NCBI RefSeq assembly: GCF_002914525.1
Contig: NZ_LODW01000104.1
Span: 1 to 64,000 of the forward strand
Source of the DNA: Rhizobium hidalgonense
GTDB lineage: Bacteria > Pseudomonadota > Alphaproteobacteria > Rhizobiales > Rhizobiaceae
DNA: 64,000 nt
Direction: 5' to 3'
Each line of letters starts with the position of its first letter. The first letter of the stretch is position 1. The notes below the pieces were generated by a model that did no database searches, was not told where the DNA came from, and saw nothing but the letters and a program-made list of their open reading frames with translations. The position numbers were made by a program, and so were the translations under genes. Of this stretch, positions 1 through 8,966 are shown in pieces.

Positions 1-42
1 ATCCCAGCTTCCCCTGCAGTAAAGCACAGATTTGAGAGACAA

Positions 43-164
43 TTCCTGTGCTTGTCACAGGAATCCAGCCACTCGACACCTCAAGCGGAAAAGTCTTCCG
101 CGCCCAAGGACTTGGGCGCACTGGATTCCTGTGACGAGCACAGGAATGAGGGTGGGGTGGCGCC
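43..164. repeat. Inverted pair of palindromic intergenic repeats
   Basis: Two copies of a 26-base unit lie in opposite orientation at about 43-68 and 131-156, differing at one base. The core is ATTCCTGTG..TCACAGGAAT, itself a hairpin. The sequence between them (about 70-120) has its own short dyads around ggaaaagtcttcc and cccaagg/cttggg. The same core recurs near 9640-9670. It looks like a rhizobial intergenic palindromic mosaic; no coding is seen in 1-214. Confidence 0.75.
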
Positions 165-213
165 TGTCTGATAAAGCACCCACCACGTGCCAAGCCACGA
201 CATCACCAACACC

Positions 214-240
214 AAAAAGGCCCCGCCTCCACGGGGCCCT
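214..240 (-). terminator. Rho-independent terminator of the PRC-barrel gene
   Basis: On the minus strand GGCCCCG, a six-base loop and CGGGGCC are followed by TTTTT. It lies 25 bases beyond the stop of the PRC-barrel gene. Confidence 0.8.
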
Positions 241-264
241 TCCAGTTCGGCCTATCGGACGACG

Positions 265-657
265 TTACATCCAGTAAGGCGGCACGCCGTAGTAATCATA
301 GACCCGGCGGCCATTATCGTTGTACCAGCTGTCGTCATCGTCCGCATAGCTCGGGGCGCCTTCGATCTGTTCCTTGGTCAGGTCGATGCGATAGCCATCC
401 AGCTGCGTGTCGTAGTTCAGTTTTTCCCAGGGCAGCGGATAGTGATCGTGGCCGATGCCCAGGAAGCCGCCGAAGCTCAGCACGGCATAGGCGACGCGGC
501 CATCGAGCTTACCGATGATCAGGCGTTCGATCGAGCCGATATGCTTGCCGTCGGCGCCATAGACGCGGGTGCCTTCGACGCGGTCACTGGCGATCAGCGA
601 ATGCGTGCTTTTTTCATTCGGGTCGCGGCGGCTGGCGTCGGTATCCTGAGTCAACAT
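265..657 (-). CDS. PRC-barrel domain protein, probable general stress protein
   Basis: The 130-residue soluble protein carries one PRC-barrel domain over about residues 22-95 (IASDRVEGTRVYGADGKHIG, then VAYAVLSFGGFLGIGHDHYP), followed by an acidic stretch and a Tyr-rich tail. PRC-barrel proteins are small beta-barrels, often stress induced in alphaproteobacteria, with no known enzymatic reaction. The start has a strong GAAGGAGGTG ribosome site, and an EcfG-type promoter lies about 46 bases upstream, so regulation by the general stress response is likely. It is monocistronic with its own terminator. The family is secure; the cellular role is not. Confidence 0.85.
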   Translation of the reverse strand: MLTQDTDASRRDPNEKSTHSLIASDRVEGTRVYGADGKHIGSIERLIIGKLDGRVAYAVLSFGGFLGIGHDHYPLPWEKLNYDTQLDGYRIDLTKEQIEGAPSYADDDDSWYNDNGRRVYDYYGVPPYWM

Positions 658-702
658 TGTGCACCTCCTTCAGGTGTTTCCTCGGTTTGGGTATGCAAGA
701 TC

Positions 703-727
703 AACGCCATGGCGGACTCAAAGTTCC
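703..727 (-). promoter_or_regulatory. Candidate EcfG/RpoE2 general stress promoter
   Basis: On the minus strand GGAAC is followed by exactly 16 bases and CGTT, matching the published EcfG consensus GGAAC-N16/17-CGTT. It sits 46 bases upstream of the PRC-barrel start codon and points at it. Confidence 0.7.
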
Positions 728-907
728 CGTCCTCGGCACAATTGCGCGGCCGGTGAATATTGACGTTTACGTCAAGGTTAGTATAGCTTCAATCTCGGCT
801 TGAACCGTTCAGGCAATGGCATAAGCTGCCGGACTGGAAGATGGAGGATCCTTCAGTCGATTCCCGGCGCAATGCCGGCAGGGCGGCCGCAAGGGAGAGA
901 GGATAAA

Positions 908-2608
908 ATGAACAGCATTTCCGTCCATCCGAACGGCGCCAAGCCCGAAAAACCCTGGCTTGCCGCCTATCCGGATATGGTTCCGGCCGAGCTTCCGCCG
1001 CTGGAGCATGCCTCACTGGCGGAACTGCTCGAAAAATCCTGCGCCCGTTATGCCGACCGCATCGCCTTTGCCAGCATGGGCAAGGCGATGAGCTACCACG
1101 AGCTGGAAAGCCAGACGCGCAAACTCGCCGCCTGGCTGCAGAGCACCGGCCTTGAGAAGGGCGACCGTGTCGCGGTGATGATGCCGAACGTCTTGCAGAA
1201 CCCGATCGCGACCTACGCCATTCTGAGGGCCGGCCTTATCGTCGTCAACGTCAACCCGCTCTATACGCCGCGCGAGCTCGAACATCAGCTGCGCGATTCC
1301 GGCGCCAAGGCGATCTTCGTGCTGGAGAATTTCGCCCGTACCGTCGAGCAGGTTCTGAACAAGACCGACGTCAAGCATGTTGTCGTCACCTCGCTCGGCG
1401 AAATGCTGGGGGCCAAGGGGCTGATCGTCAATTTCCTCGTGCGCAAGGTGAAGAAGCTCGTTCCCTCCTGGTCGATCCCCGAGCACAAGAGCTTTGGCCA
1501 GGTGCTGCGCGAAGGAGCGAAAAAGACGCTGCAGCCGGTGACGCTTGCCGGCAGCGATATCGCCTTCCTGCAATATACCGGCGGCACGACGGGCGTTGCC
1601 AAGGGCGCGGTGCTGACGCATGCAAACCTGCTTGCCAACAAGCTGCAGCTGTCGCTCTGGCTGCGATCGGCATTCGAGCGCAAGAAACAGCCGGAGGTGC
1701 TGAATTTCCTCTGCGCCCTGCCGCTCTACCATATCTTCGCGCTAACGGTGAATTCGCTGATGGGCATGTCGCTCGGCGCCCGCAACATCCTGATCGCCAA
1801 TCCGCGCGACATTCCCGGCCTCGTCAAGGAATTCGGCAAGTCGGACGTGCACATCTTCCCCGGCCTCAACACGCTGTTCAATGCGCTGATGAACAATGCC
1901 GATTTCGCCAAGCTCGATTTCTCGCCGCTGATCATGTCGCTCGGCGGCGGCATGGCCGTGCAGCGCCCGGTCGCCGAACGCTGGCTAAAGATGACCGGCA
2001 CGGCGGTGACAGAGGGCTATGGCCTTTCCGAGACCTCGCCGGTTGCCACCGCCAACCGCTTCGATTCGCCCGAATTCACCGGCTCGATCGGCCTGCCGAT
2101 GCCCTCCACCGACCTCGATATCCGCGACGAGGACGGCCATTCTCTGCCGCTCGGCGATGTCGGCGAGATCTGCATCCGCGGGCCACAGGTGATGGCCGGC
2201 TATTGGCAGAAGCCGGAGGAGACGGCGCGGGTGATGACCGCCGATGGGTATTTCCGCTCGGGCGACATGGGTTTCATGGATGCGCGCGGCTACACCAAGA
2301 TCGTCGACCGCAAGAAGGATATGATCCTGGTTTCCGGCTTCAACGTCTATCCGAACGAGATCGAGGAAGTCGCCGCCATGCATGCCGGCATCCTCGAGGC
2401 GGCGGCCGTCGGCGTGCCGGACGGCCATTCGGGCGAAGCAGTGAAACTCTTCGTGGTCAGGAAAGATCCTAACCTGACGGAAGCCGAGGTGAAGGCGCAT
2501 TGCATTGCCAACCTCACCAACTACAAGCGCCCGCGCTTCATCGAGTTCCGCACCGAGCTGCCGAAGTCGCCAGTCGGCAAGATCCTGCGCAAGGACCTGC
2601 GCGGCTGA
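908..2608 (+). CDS. fadD: Long-chain-fatty-acid--CoA ligase
   Basis: This 566-residue AMP-forming acyl-CoA synthetase activates fatty acids for beta-oxidation. The A3/P-loop motif YTGGTTGVAKGAVLTH (about residue 218), GYGLSETSP (about 375), the A7/A8 stretch with YFRSGD and DRKKDMILVSGFNVYPNEIE (about 470-500) and a C-terminal PVGKILRKDL lysine motif are present and in order. I chose the ATG at 908 because GAGAGAGG lies just upstream and the protein then starts like family members; an in-frame ATG at 800 would add an unlikely leader. It stands alone before pgi, separated by a terminator. Confidence 0.93.
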   Translation: MNSISVHPNGAKPEKPWLAAYPDMVPAELPPLEHASLAELLEKSCARYADRIAFASMGKAMSYHELESQTRKLAAWLQSTGLEKGDRVAVMMPNVLQNPIATYAILRAGLIVVNVNPLYTPRELEHQLRDSGAKAIFVLENFARTVEQVLNKTDVKHVVVTSLGEMLGAKGLIVNFLVRKVKKLVPSWSIPEHKSFGQVLREGAKKTLQPVTLAGSDIAFLQYTGGTTGVAKGAVLTHANLLANKLQLSLWLRSAFERKKQPEVLNFLCALPLYHIFALTVNSLMGMSLGARNILIANPRDIPGLVKEFGKSDVHIFPGLNTLFNALMNNADFAKLDFSPLIMSLGGGMAVQRPVAERWLKMTGTAVTEGYGLSETSPVATANRFDSPEFTGSIGLPMPSTDLDIRDEDGHSLPLGDVGEICIRGPQVMAGYWQKPEETARVMTADGYFRSGDMGFMDARGYTKIVDRKKDMILVSGFNVYPNEIEEVAAMHAGILEAAAVGVPDGHSGEAVKLFVVRKDPNLTEAEVKAHCIANLTNYKRPRFIEFRTELPKSPVGKILRKDLRG

Positions 2609-2619
2609 GTTTGACGAAT

Positions 2620-2675
2620 TCAATGTGTTACAGCGTCCTTTGCGCTTCTTTCGGACGCGCGGCGCTGTAATGAAA
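2620..2675. repeat. Palindromic repeat after fadD
   Basis: TTACAGCG and CGCTGTAA arms enclose GCGTCC..GGACGC, giving a long imperfect hairpin just beyond the fadD stop. The same palindrome style is familiar from rhizobial intergenic regions. Confidence 0.5.
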
Positions 2676-2679
2676 TTAA

Positions 2680-2711
2680 AGCCATCCGCTCCCCCGCGGC
2701 TGGCTTTTTTC
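2680..2711 (+). terminator. Terminator downstream of fadD
   Basis: AGCCATCCGC, a loop of C residues and GCGGCTGGCT form a stem followed by a run of T residues. Confidence 0.75.
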
Positions 2712-2794
2712 ATATTGGAGCGGCGGCTGAACTTGATTTGCCCCCGATAAAGCGAATAGTTTCCGCAACCTTTCCGCCTCCAAAGGAGCCTCCC

Positions 2795-4420
2795 ATGAAC
2801 GCCATCGTCGAACAGCTGAAAAGCACCGCTGATGCCACCAAGGCAACCGACATCCGTGCCGCCTTCGCAGCCGATCCGCAGCGCTTTTCGCGCTTCTCCG
2901 TGTCGCTCGACGACCTGCTGATGGATTTCTCCAAGACGGCGGTGAACGAGGAGATCCTCAAGCTCCTGGTCAAGCTTGCCGAAGAAGGCGGCGTCGAAAA
3001 GAAGCGCGAGGAAATGTTCTCCGGCAAGGCGATCAATTTCACCGAGGACCGCGCCGTCCTGCATACCGCTCTGCGCAACCGCTCCAACACGCCGGTGCTG
3101 GTCGACGGCAAGGATGTCATGCCCGATGTCAATGCGGTGCTTGCCGCCATGGGTAGGTTTGCCGACGGCATCCGCTCCGGCACGCTGAAGGGCGCGACCG
3201 GCAAGGCGATCACCGATGTCATCAATATCGGTATCGGCGGCTCGGATCTCGGCCCCGTCATGGCGACGCTGGCGCTTGCCCCGTTCCACGACGGTCCGCG
3301 CGCCCATTTCGTCTCCAATATCGACGGCGCCCATATCGCCGATATCCTGAAGCTGGTGCAGCCGGAGACGACGCTCTTCATCGTCGCCTCGAAGACCTTC
3401 ACGACAGTCGAGACGATGACCAATGCGCAGACGGCGCGCAATTTCATTGCCAAGGCGCTCGGCGAAGCCGCCGTCCAGCACCATTTCGCTGCCGTCTCGA
3501 CGGCGCTCGACAAGGTTGCCGCCTTCGGCATCGACAGCGCCCGAGTCTTCGGCTTCTGGGACTGGGTCGGCGGCCGTTACTCGATCTGGTCGGCGATCGG
3601 CCTGCCGCTGATGATCGCGGTCGGCCCGGACAATTTCGTCAAGTTCCTCGACGGCGCCCATGCCGTCGACAATCACTTCCGTAAGGCGCCAATTACCAAA
3701 AACCTGCCGATGCTGCTCGGCCTGATCGGCTTCTACCACCGCAATGTGCTTGGCTACCCCACCCGCGCCATCCTGCCCTATGACCAGCGCCTGTCGCGTT
3801 TCCCGGCCTATCTGCAGCAGCTGGACATGGAATCGAACGGCAAGGGTGTGACCATCGACGGCACGCCGGTCGAGGGCAATTCCGGCCCGGTCGTCTGGGG
3901 CGAGCCCGGCACCAATGGCCAGCACGCCTTCTACCAGCTGATCCATCAGGGCACGAGCATCATCCCGGCCGAGTTCATGATCGCCGCCAACGCCTTCGAG
4001 CCGGAGCTGCGCCACCAGCACCAGCTGCTGATCTCCAACGTGCTCGCCCAGTCGGAAGCGCTGATGAAGGGCCGCACCTTCGCCGAAGCCAAGAAGCAGC
4101 TGACCGACAAGGGCATGGACGACAAGAAGGCGGATTTCATCGCGCCGCACCGCGTCTTCACCGGCAACCGTCCGTCGATCACCTTCGTCTACGACAAGCT
4201 GACCCCCTACGCACTCGGCCGCCTGATCGCGCTCTACGAACATCGGGTCTTCGTCGAAGGCGTGCTCTTCCGCATCAACTCCTTCGACCAATGGGGCGTC
4301 GAACTCGGCAAGGAACTGGCAACCGGCCTGCTGCCTGTCGTCGAGGGCAAGGAGAGTGCTGCATCGCATGACTCTTCGACGCAGGGGCTGGTTGCGGCGC
4401 TGGCGAAGCTGGCGAAGTAG
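2795..4420 (+). CDS. pgi: Glucose-6-phosphate isomerase
   Basis: The 541-residue cytoplasmic enzyme interconverts glucose-6-P and fructose-6-P. Family signatures are clear: INIGIGGSDLGP near residue 148, VASKTFTTVETMTNA near 205, the DWVGGRYSIWSAIGLPL block near 260 and the C-terminal signature GVELGKELA with FDQWG. The start at 2795 follows AAAGGAG; an earlier in-frame ATG at 2738 lacks a site and adds a non-family leader. With the fructokinase at 6.5-7.5 kb it links imported fructose to the Entner-Doudoroff pathway, the main hexose route of rhizobia, and feeds OtsA. Confidence 0.95.
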   Translation: MNAIVEQLKSTADATKATDIRAAFAADPQRFSRFSVSLDDLLMDFSKTAVNEEILKLLVKLAEEGGVEKKREEMFSGKAINFTEDRAVLHTALRNRSNTPVLVDGKDVMPDVNAVLAAMGRFADGIRSGTLKGATGKAITDVINIGIGGSDLGPVMATLALAPFHDGPRAHFVSNIDGAHIADILKLVQPETTLFIVASKTFTTVETMTNAQTARNFIAKALGEAAVQHHFAAVSTALDKVAAFGIDSARVFGFWDWVGGRYSIWSAIGLPLMIAVGPDNFVKFLDGAHAVDNHFRKAPITKNLPMLLGLIGFYHRNVLGYPTRAILPYDQRLSRFPAYLQQLDMESNGKGVTIDGTPVEGNSGPVVWGEPGTNGQHAFYQLIHQGTSIIPAEFMIAANAFEPELRHQHQLLISNVLAQSEALMKGRTFAEAKKQLTDKGMDDKKADFIAPHRVFTGNRPSITFVYDKLTPYALGRLIALYEHRVFVEGVLFRINSFDQWGVELGKELATGLLPVVEGKESAASHDSSTQGLVAALAKLAK

Positions 4421-4432
4421 GCATTCGAGATT

Positions 4433-4627
4433 GCCCCTCACGCTAACCCTTTCCCCGCTTGCGGGGCGAGGGCACGTGCCAAACGAGGCGTGGATGAGGA
4501 ACGAGAGGTGGCGGCATATCCCCTTCGCCCCGCGAGCGGGGGTCCGAAGGACGGGTCGAGACCCGTGGCTCGACCCCCGTCGCTGCCGGCAGGCGAATGA
4601 GGGGCGGCTGCCAACATCCGCATAACG
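4433..4627. repeat. RIME-like intergenic mosaic repeat, copy 1
   Basis: The block opens with CCCCTCACGCTAACCCTTTC and contains CCCCGCTTGCGGGGCGAGGG hairpins and a second dyad, TCGCCCCGCGAGCGGGGG. It fills most of the pgi-otsA gap. Related blocks lie at 6405-6535 and 30850-31010. Confidence 0.7.
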
Positions 4628-4944
4628 GCCGCAAATGATCAACTGATATCGTCAGGCCTGGCGCATCGCTGCCGTGCGCAATCCGGATTGAATGTTCTAC
4701 TAATAGAAAATTGTAGAAAGAATTCTTTCAATCCGCCGCAATCGCCCTAGATTCAAGCAAATTCTGTGCGGAGTGCAGTTTCGACGACATGGCTTGCCAT
4801 GTCGGGATCGCGCTCCATTTCATTGTTCCGCTGGCGCTTCAACCGGGCCACCCGCGTCCGGATCAAGGCCCGTGCCAAGGTCGGAGATTTCCCGAGACGC
4901 TCGTCACAAAGCGTTTCAAGTTCCATCGTCTTCAAAGGAAGCTC

Positions 4945-6345
4945 ATGAGCCGTCTTATCGTCGTTTCCAATCGTGTCCCCATGCCGGCCAAGGATGGCAG
5001 CGCCGCCGCCGGTGGCCTCGCCGTCGCGTTGCAGGCAGCCCTGCAGAAGCGCGGCGGCATCTGGATGGGGTGGTCGGGAGAGTCGAGCGGAGACAAAGAA
5101 CCCGGCCCGCTGTCGCAGCTGCAGAAGGGCAACATCACCTATGCCTTGACCGATCTCACCGACACCGACGTCGAGGAATATTATCGCGGCTTTGCAAACC
5201 GGGTTCTCTGGCCGATCTGCCACTACCGCCTGGATCTTGCCGAATATGGCCGCAAGGAAATGGCCGGCTATTTCCGCGTCAACCGCTTCTTCGCGCATCG
5301 GCTGGCGCCGATGATCGAGCCGGACGACATCATCTGGGTTCATGATTACCACCTGATTCCGCTGGCGGCCGAACTGCGGCAAATGGGGCTGAAAAACCGG
5401 ATCGGCTTCTTCCTGCACATTCCCTGGCCGCCGGCCGACATTCTCGTCACCATGCCGGTCCATGAGGAAATCATGCGCGGTCTTTCCCATTACGATCTCG
5501 TCGGCTTCCAGACCGATTACGACCTGCAGAACTTCGCCGGCTATCTCAGAAGGGAAGGCATTGGCGACGACCTCGGAAACGGATTGTTCAATTCCCATGG
5601 GCGGATCTTCAAGGCCGGCGCCTATCCGATCGGGATCGAGACCGCGGCCTTCGCCGAATTCGCCGAGAAAGCCGCCAGCAATGTCATGGTGCAGAAGACC
5701 CAGCGCAGCATCGAAGGCCGGGACATGATCATCGGCGTCGATCGGCTCGATTATTCGAAAGGCATCATTCAGCGGCTGGAAGCATTCGAACGTTTCCTCA
5801 CCGACAATCCTGCCTACCAGAACAAGGTCACCTATCTGCAGGTCACGCCGAAATCGCGATCGGAAGTCCCCGAATACGAGCACATGCAGAAGATGGTCGC
5901 CGAACAGGCCGGCCGCGTCAACGGCGCCATCGGGACGGTCGACTGGGTGCCGATCCGCTATGTCAACCGATCGATCAGCCGCAACGTGCTCGCCGGCCTC
6001 TACCGCCTCGCGACGATCGGGCTGGTCACACCGTTGCGCGACGGCATGAACCTCGTCGCCAAGGAATATGTCGCCGCCCAGAACCCGGACCGCCCGGGCG
6101 TCCTGGTGCTATCACGCTTTGCCGGCGCGGCACGGGAATTGAAGGGCGCACTGCTGGTCAATCCCTACGATGTCGAGGGCACTGCCAATGCGATTGCCAA
6201 GGGCCTTGCCATGTCGCTTGAGGAGCGCCGCGACCGCTGGAGCATGATGATGGAACATCTGCTGTCCTACGACGTCTCGCTTTGGTGCGAAAACTTCCTG
6301 GGAGATCTGGTGATCGCTGCCGAGCATCCCCGGACAGCCGCCTGA
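4945..6345 (+). CDS. otsA: Alpha,alpha-trehalose-6-phosphate synthase
   Basis: This GT20 glycosyltransferase of 466 residues makes trehalose-6-P from UDP-glucose and glucose-6-P, the first step of osmoprotectant trehalose synthesis. It begins MSRLIVVSNRVPMPAKDG, has the G-rich loop GGLAVALQ, the substrate block IWVHDYHLIPLAAELR (about residue 130), GVDRLDYSKGI (about 265) and the C-terminal LVTPLRDGMNLVAKEYVA. I chose ATG 4945 after AAAGGA, since this gives the standard N-terminus; upstream in-frame starts are not family-like. No otsB is next to it. It competes with glycolysis for the Pgi product. Confidence 0.95.
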   Translation: MSRLIVVSNRVPMPAKDGSAAAGGLAVALQAALQKRGGIWMGWSGESSGDKEPGPLSQLQKGNITYALTDLTDTDVEEYYRGFANRVLWPICHYRLDLAEYGRKEMAGYFRVNRFFAHRLAPMIEPDDIIWVHDYHLIPLAAELRQMGLKNRIGFFLHIPWPPADILVTMPVHEEIMRGLSHYDLVGFQTDYDLQNFAGYLRREGIGDDLGNGLFNSHGRIFKAGAYPIGIETAAFAEFAEKAASNVMVQKTQRSIEGRDMIIGVDRLDYSKGIIQRLEAFERFLTDNPAYQNKVTYLQVTPKSRSEVPEYEHMQKMVAEQAGRVNGAIGTVDWVPIRYVNRSISRNVLAGLYRLATIGLVTPLRDGMNLVAKEYVAAQNPDRPGVLVLSRFAGAARELKGALLVNPYDVEGTANAIAKGLAMSLEERRDRWSMMMEHLLSYDVSLWCENFLGDLVIAAEHPRTAA

Positions 6346-6404
6346 TCGATCGGTGTCGAGGCCTCGATGCAGGGCTGGCTGCGGCGCTGGCAAAGTAAAA
6401 AAAT

Positions 6405-6535
6405 GTCCCTCACCCTAGCCCTCTCCCCGTTCTGACGGGAAGAGGGGACCTGCCCTACGAGACGTAACGGGGACCGGAAAGGTTGCGGCATAGCCCCTTC
6501 GCCCCGTACGGCAGGCGGATGAGGGGCTGATGCTC
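6405..6535. repeat. RIME-like intergenic mosaic repeat, copy 2
   Basis: CCCTCACCCTAGCCCTCTCC is followed by CCCCGTTCTGACGGGAAGAGG and, further on, CTTCGCCCCGTACGGC..GGATGAGGGGC. It separates the convergent otsA and fructokinase genes and resembles the copies at 4.4 and 30.9 kb. Confidence 0.7.
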
Positions 6536-6544
6536 GCTTAAGCC

Positions 6545-7471
6545 TTACAGCCCGATCTCGTGCGCCCAGGGCGGGTTGGCGCCAGCGCGCGACACGGTGA
6601 CGGCGGCGGCTTTGGCGCCGAGCGTCAGGGCGTTGCGCACTGCCTGTTCGTCGAGGGTGGCGACTTGGCGCTTGGTCAGCAGGCCATCCCTCTTCAGCGA
6701 CGCCAGCACGCCGGCATCGAAGGTATCGCCGGCGCCGACCGTGTCGACCACGGTGACCCGCTCGCTCGGCACCGTCACCTTGCGCTCGCTGGTATAGCCG
6801 GAGGCGCCTTCTGCGCCCTTGGTGATGACGACGAGTTTGGCGCCGTGGGCGAGCCAGTGGGCGGCGAGCGCGTCATGGTCGCCGGAAAGACCGAACCAGT
6901 CGAGATCTTCGTCGGAGAATTTGATGATGTCGGATTTGGCCGCCATGCGCTTGATACGGGCCATATGCGCCTGTTTGTCCTTGATGAAGCCGGGGCGGAT
7001 ATTCGGGTCGAGCGATATGACACGGTGAGCGGCTTCCCGGTCGAGCAGCGCTTCGTAGGTTTCGCCGCACGGGCTCGGGATTAGGCTGATCGCGCCGAAA
7101 TGCAGGGCTTCGCAATCGTCGCCAAGGGCCGGCAGATCGGCCTCGGTGATCATCCGGCCGGCCGTGCCTTCGTCATAGAAGGCATAGGTCGCCTGGCCGT
7201 TGACCAGCTTGACGAAGGCGATCGTCGAGGGGCGCTGGGTGATGGCGCACGGGCTGTAATCGACATTGCTCGCCTTCAACGTCGTAAGCAGGATTTCGCC
7301 CATCATGTCATCGGCAATGCCGGTGAAAAAGGCGGTGGGAATGCCGAGGCGGCCGAGCGCGATGGCGGTATTGAAGATCGCGCCGCCGGCATAGGGCGCA
7401 AAGCCCTTTTCACCAAGGGTCGTGTCTCTCGGCAGCATGTCGATCAGGGCTTCGCCGCAGCACAAAATCAT
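6545..7471 (-). CDS. frk: Fructokinase, PfkB family
   Basis: The 308-residue ribokinase-fold enzyme phosphorylates fructose to fructose-6-P with ATP. The N-terminal glycine signature PYAGGAIFNTAIALGRLG (about residue 28) and the C-terminal catalytic signature DTVGAGDTFDAGVLASL (about 244, with the catalytic Asp) are intact. GGGAGGAA lies upstream of the ATG. It follows pyrE on the same strand by 62 bases, so the two are probably co-transcribed. Sugar specificity is inferred from the family and from the frc fructose operon in the window; another ketose is possible. Confidence 0.88.
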   Translation of the reverse strand: MILCCGEALIDMLPRDTTLGEKGFAPYAGGAIFNTAIALGRLGIPTAFFTGIADDMMGEILLTTLKASNVDYSPCAITQRPSTIAFVKLVNGQATYAFYDEGTAGRMITEADLPALGDDCEALHFGAISLIPSPCGETYEALLDREAAHRVISLDPNIRPGFIKDKQAHMARIKRMAAKSDIIKFSDEDLDWFGLSGDHDALAAHWLAHGAKLVVITKGAEGASGYTSERKVTVPSERVTVVDTVGAGDTFDAGVLASLKRDGLLTKRQVATLDEQAVRNALTLGAKAAAVTVSRAGANPPWAHEIGL

Positions 7472-7533
7472 CGGATTCCTCCCAACAGAACGTCTATGTT
7501 CATCAATCGATTTGGCGAGCTTTTGTCAACTGG

Positions 7534-8223
7534 CTAGAGCGAAAGCTCACTAACGCCGCCGTTGCGTCCCGACCAAGCCAGCGGCGCATCCAGGAAGGCT
7601 TCGACCTCGGCAAGCGTCTTGTCGTCGAACAGCTTCTGCTCCTTGGCGACCGCCAGCACATTGCGCCAGGTGGCGATATGATGCAGCCGGACCTTGCCCT
7701 CGTCAAAACGCTGTTGACCGAAAATGCCGTAGAAGAACAGCGCGATGCCGTGGTCGACAACGCCGCCGGCGGCGCGAATGGCGTCGATGAATTTGAACAT
7801 GCTGCCGCCGGCCGTCGTCAGGTCCTCGATGACAAGCACGCGCGAACCTTCCGGCATATTGCCTTCGATCTGGGCATTGCGGCCATGGCCTTTCGGCTGC
7901 TTGCGGACATAGATCATCGGCAGGCCGAGGCGATCGGCAAGCAGGGCGGCGAAGGGAATGCCGGCGGTCTCGCCGCCGGCGATGCAATCGAACTGCTCGA
8001 AACCGGCATCGCGCAGCAAGGTGCTGGCGGCAAAATCCATCACCGTCGAACGGATGCGCGGAAAGGAGAGCAGCTTGCGGCAATCGATATAGACCGGGCT
8101 CGCCATGCCGGAGGCTAGCTTATAGGGCTGGGCAGCGTTGAAATGCACCGCCTTGATCTCCCAGAGCATCTTGGCCACCAGTTCGGCCATCACGGCGCGG
8201 TCGGGAAATGTCGTCTGGATCAT
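7534..8223 (-). CDS. pyrE: Orotate phosphoribosyltransferase
   Basis: This 229-residue enzyme makes OMP from orotate and PRPP in pyrimidine synthesis. The PRPP loop is seen as VLVIEDLTTAGGSMFKFI near residue 130, and the flexible-loop region as YVRKQPKGHGRNAQIEG. I chose ATG 8223 because GAAGGAGAG precedes it; the longer frame running to 8466 overlaps the TetR gene and has no homologous character. Another pyrimidine gene, pyrC, lies 4.5 kb to the right on the same strand. The downstream neighbour is frk. Confidence 0.94.
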   Translation of the reverse strand: MIQTTFPDRAVMAELVAKMLWEIKAVHFNAAQPYKLASGMASPVYIDCRKLLSFPRIRSTVMDFAASTLLRDAGFEQFDCIAGGETAGIPFAALLADRLGLPMIYVRKQPKGHGRNAQIEGNMPEGSRVLVIEDLTTAGGSMFKFIDAIRAAGGVVDHGIALFFYGIFGQQRFDEGKVRLHHIATWRNVLAVAKEQKLFDDKTLAEVEAFLDAPLAWSGRNGGVSELSL

Positions 8224-8297
8224 GCGGCTCTCCTTCAGCTTTGCGTCTCCGGCAATAGCAGCAAGAGCCCCTCGTTTCCAGATAGAAGACCGGCCAA

Positions 8298-8948
8298 TCA
8301 CCGCAACAAGCGGCCGATATCGGGTCCCTGCATCTTCTTGAACAGGGCAATGGCCGCATCGCCCTCCTCCGCGTCCAGCGAAACGGCATAACGCACCGCG
8401 GCCGCAAGCAGCTGCATCGTCAGCCGGGCGATCGCCAGAAGCTCGCTGCGATCGCGCTCCGGCCACAGGCGGATGAGTACGGCGAGAAATGCCTGGGCAT
8501 GAAATTCCATGTCCTCGGCATCGATCTGCTGCAGCAGCTTGTCGGTATGGGTCGCATGCCAGATGTCGCGCATCACGGGCTCGCGGCGGAAGAAGGCATA
8601 ATATTCGTCGGCAATATTGGCGAGCGCGGCTGTGAGCGCCGCAGCGTCGGTCACCTTCGCCAGCTCCACTTCCACGCAGCGCCTGCCCTCGTCGTTGAAG
8701 CGCTCGGCCAATGTGCGGATGATCGAGCTCTTGTCGGGGAAATATTGGTAGAGCGCGCCGAAGGAAAGACCGGCCTTTTCGACGATCTCACTCATCTTCA
8801 GGCCGTCGCTGCCATGGCTTTCGATCAGCTCGGCGGCAACAGTAAGGATTTTTTCAAAGCGCTCGCGGCCACGTTGCTGGCTGGGGATCCGGCGCGGCTG
8901 GCCGCTATGCTGCTGGCGCCTGCGCGTTGCGACCGGCTGTTCCGACAT
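8298..8948 (-). CDS. TetR/AcrR-family regulator
   Basis: The 216-residue regulator has an Arg-rich leader and then a TetR helix-turn-helix at about residues 30-75 (ILTVAAELIESHGSDGLKMS, then AGLSFGALYQYFPDKSSII). It is divergent from a DUF1772 membrane protein, and the 100-base gap holds repeated AAATAAGAGAGTTT motifs, so it most likely represses that neighbour and itself. The ligand cannot be told from sequence. Confidence 0.88.
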   Translation of the reverse strand: MSEQPVATRRRQQHSGQPRRIPSQQRGRERFEKILTVAAELIESHGSDGLKMSEIVEKAGLSFGALYQYFPDKSSIIRTLAERFNDEGRRCVEVELAKVTDAAALTAALANIADEYYAFFRREPVMRDIWHATHTDKLLQQIDAEDMEFHAQAFLAVLIRLWPERDRSELLAIARLTMQLLAAAVRYAVSLDAEEGDAAIALFKKMQGPDIGRLLR

Positions 8949-8966
8949 GCGTTTCTCCTACGGCGG

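Noticed and set aside
1985..4642. An 885-codon antisense frame across pgi and fadD
   Set aside because: It mirrors pgi codons on the other strand, has no domain and arises from high-GC codon bias.
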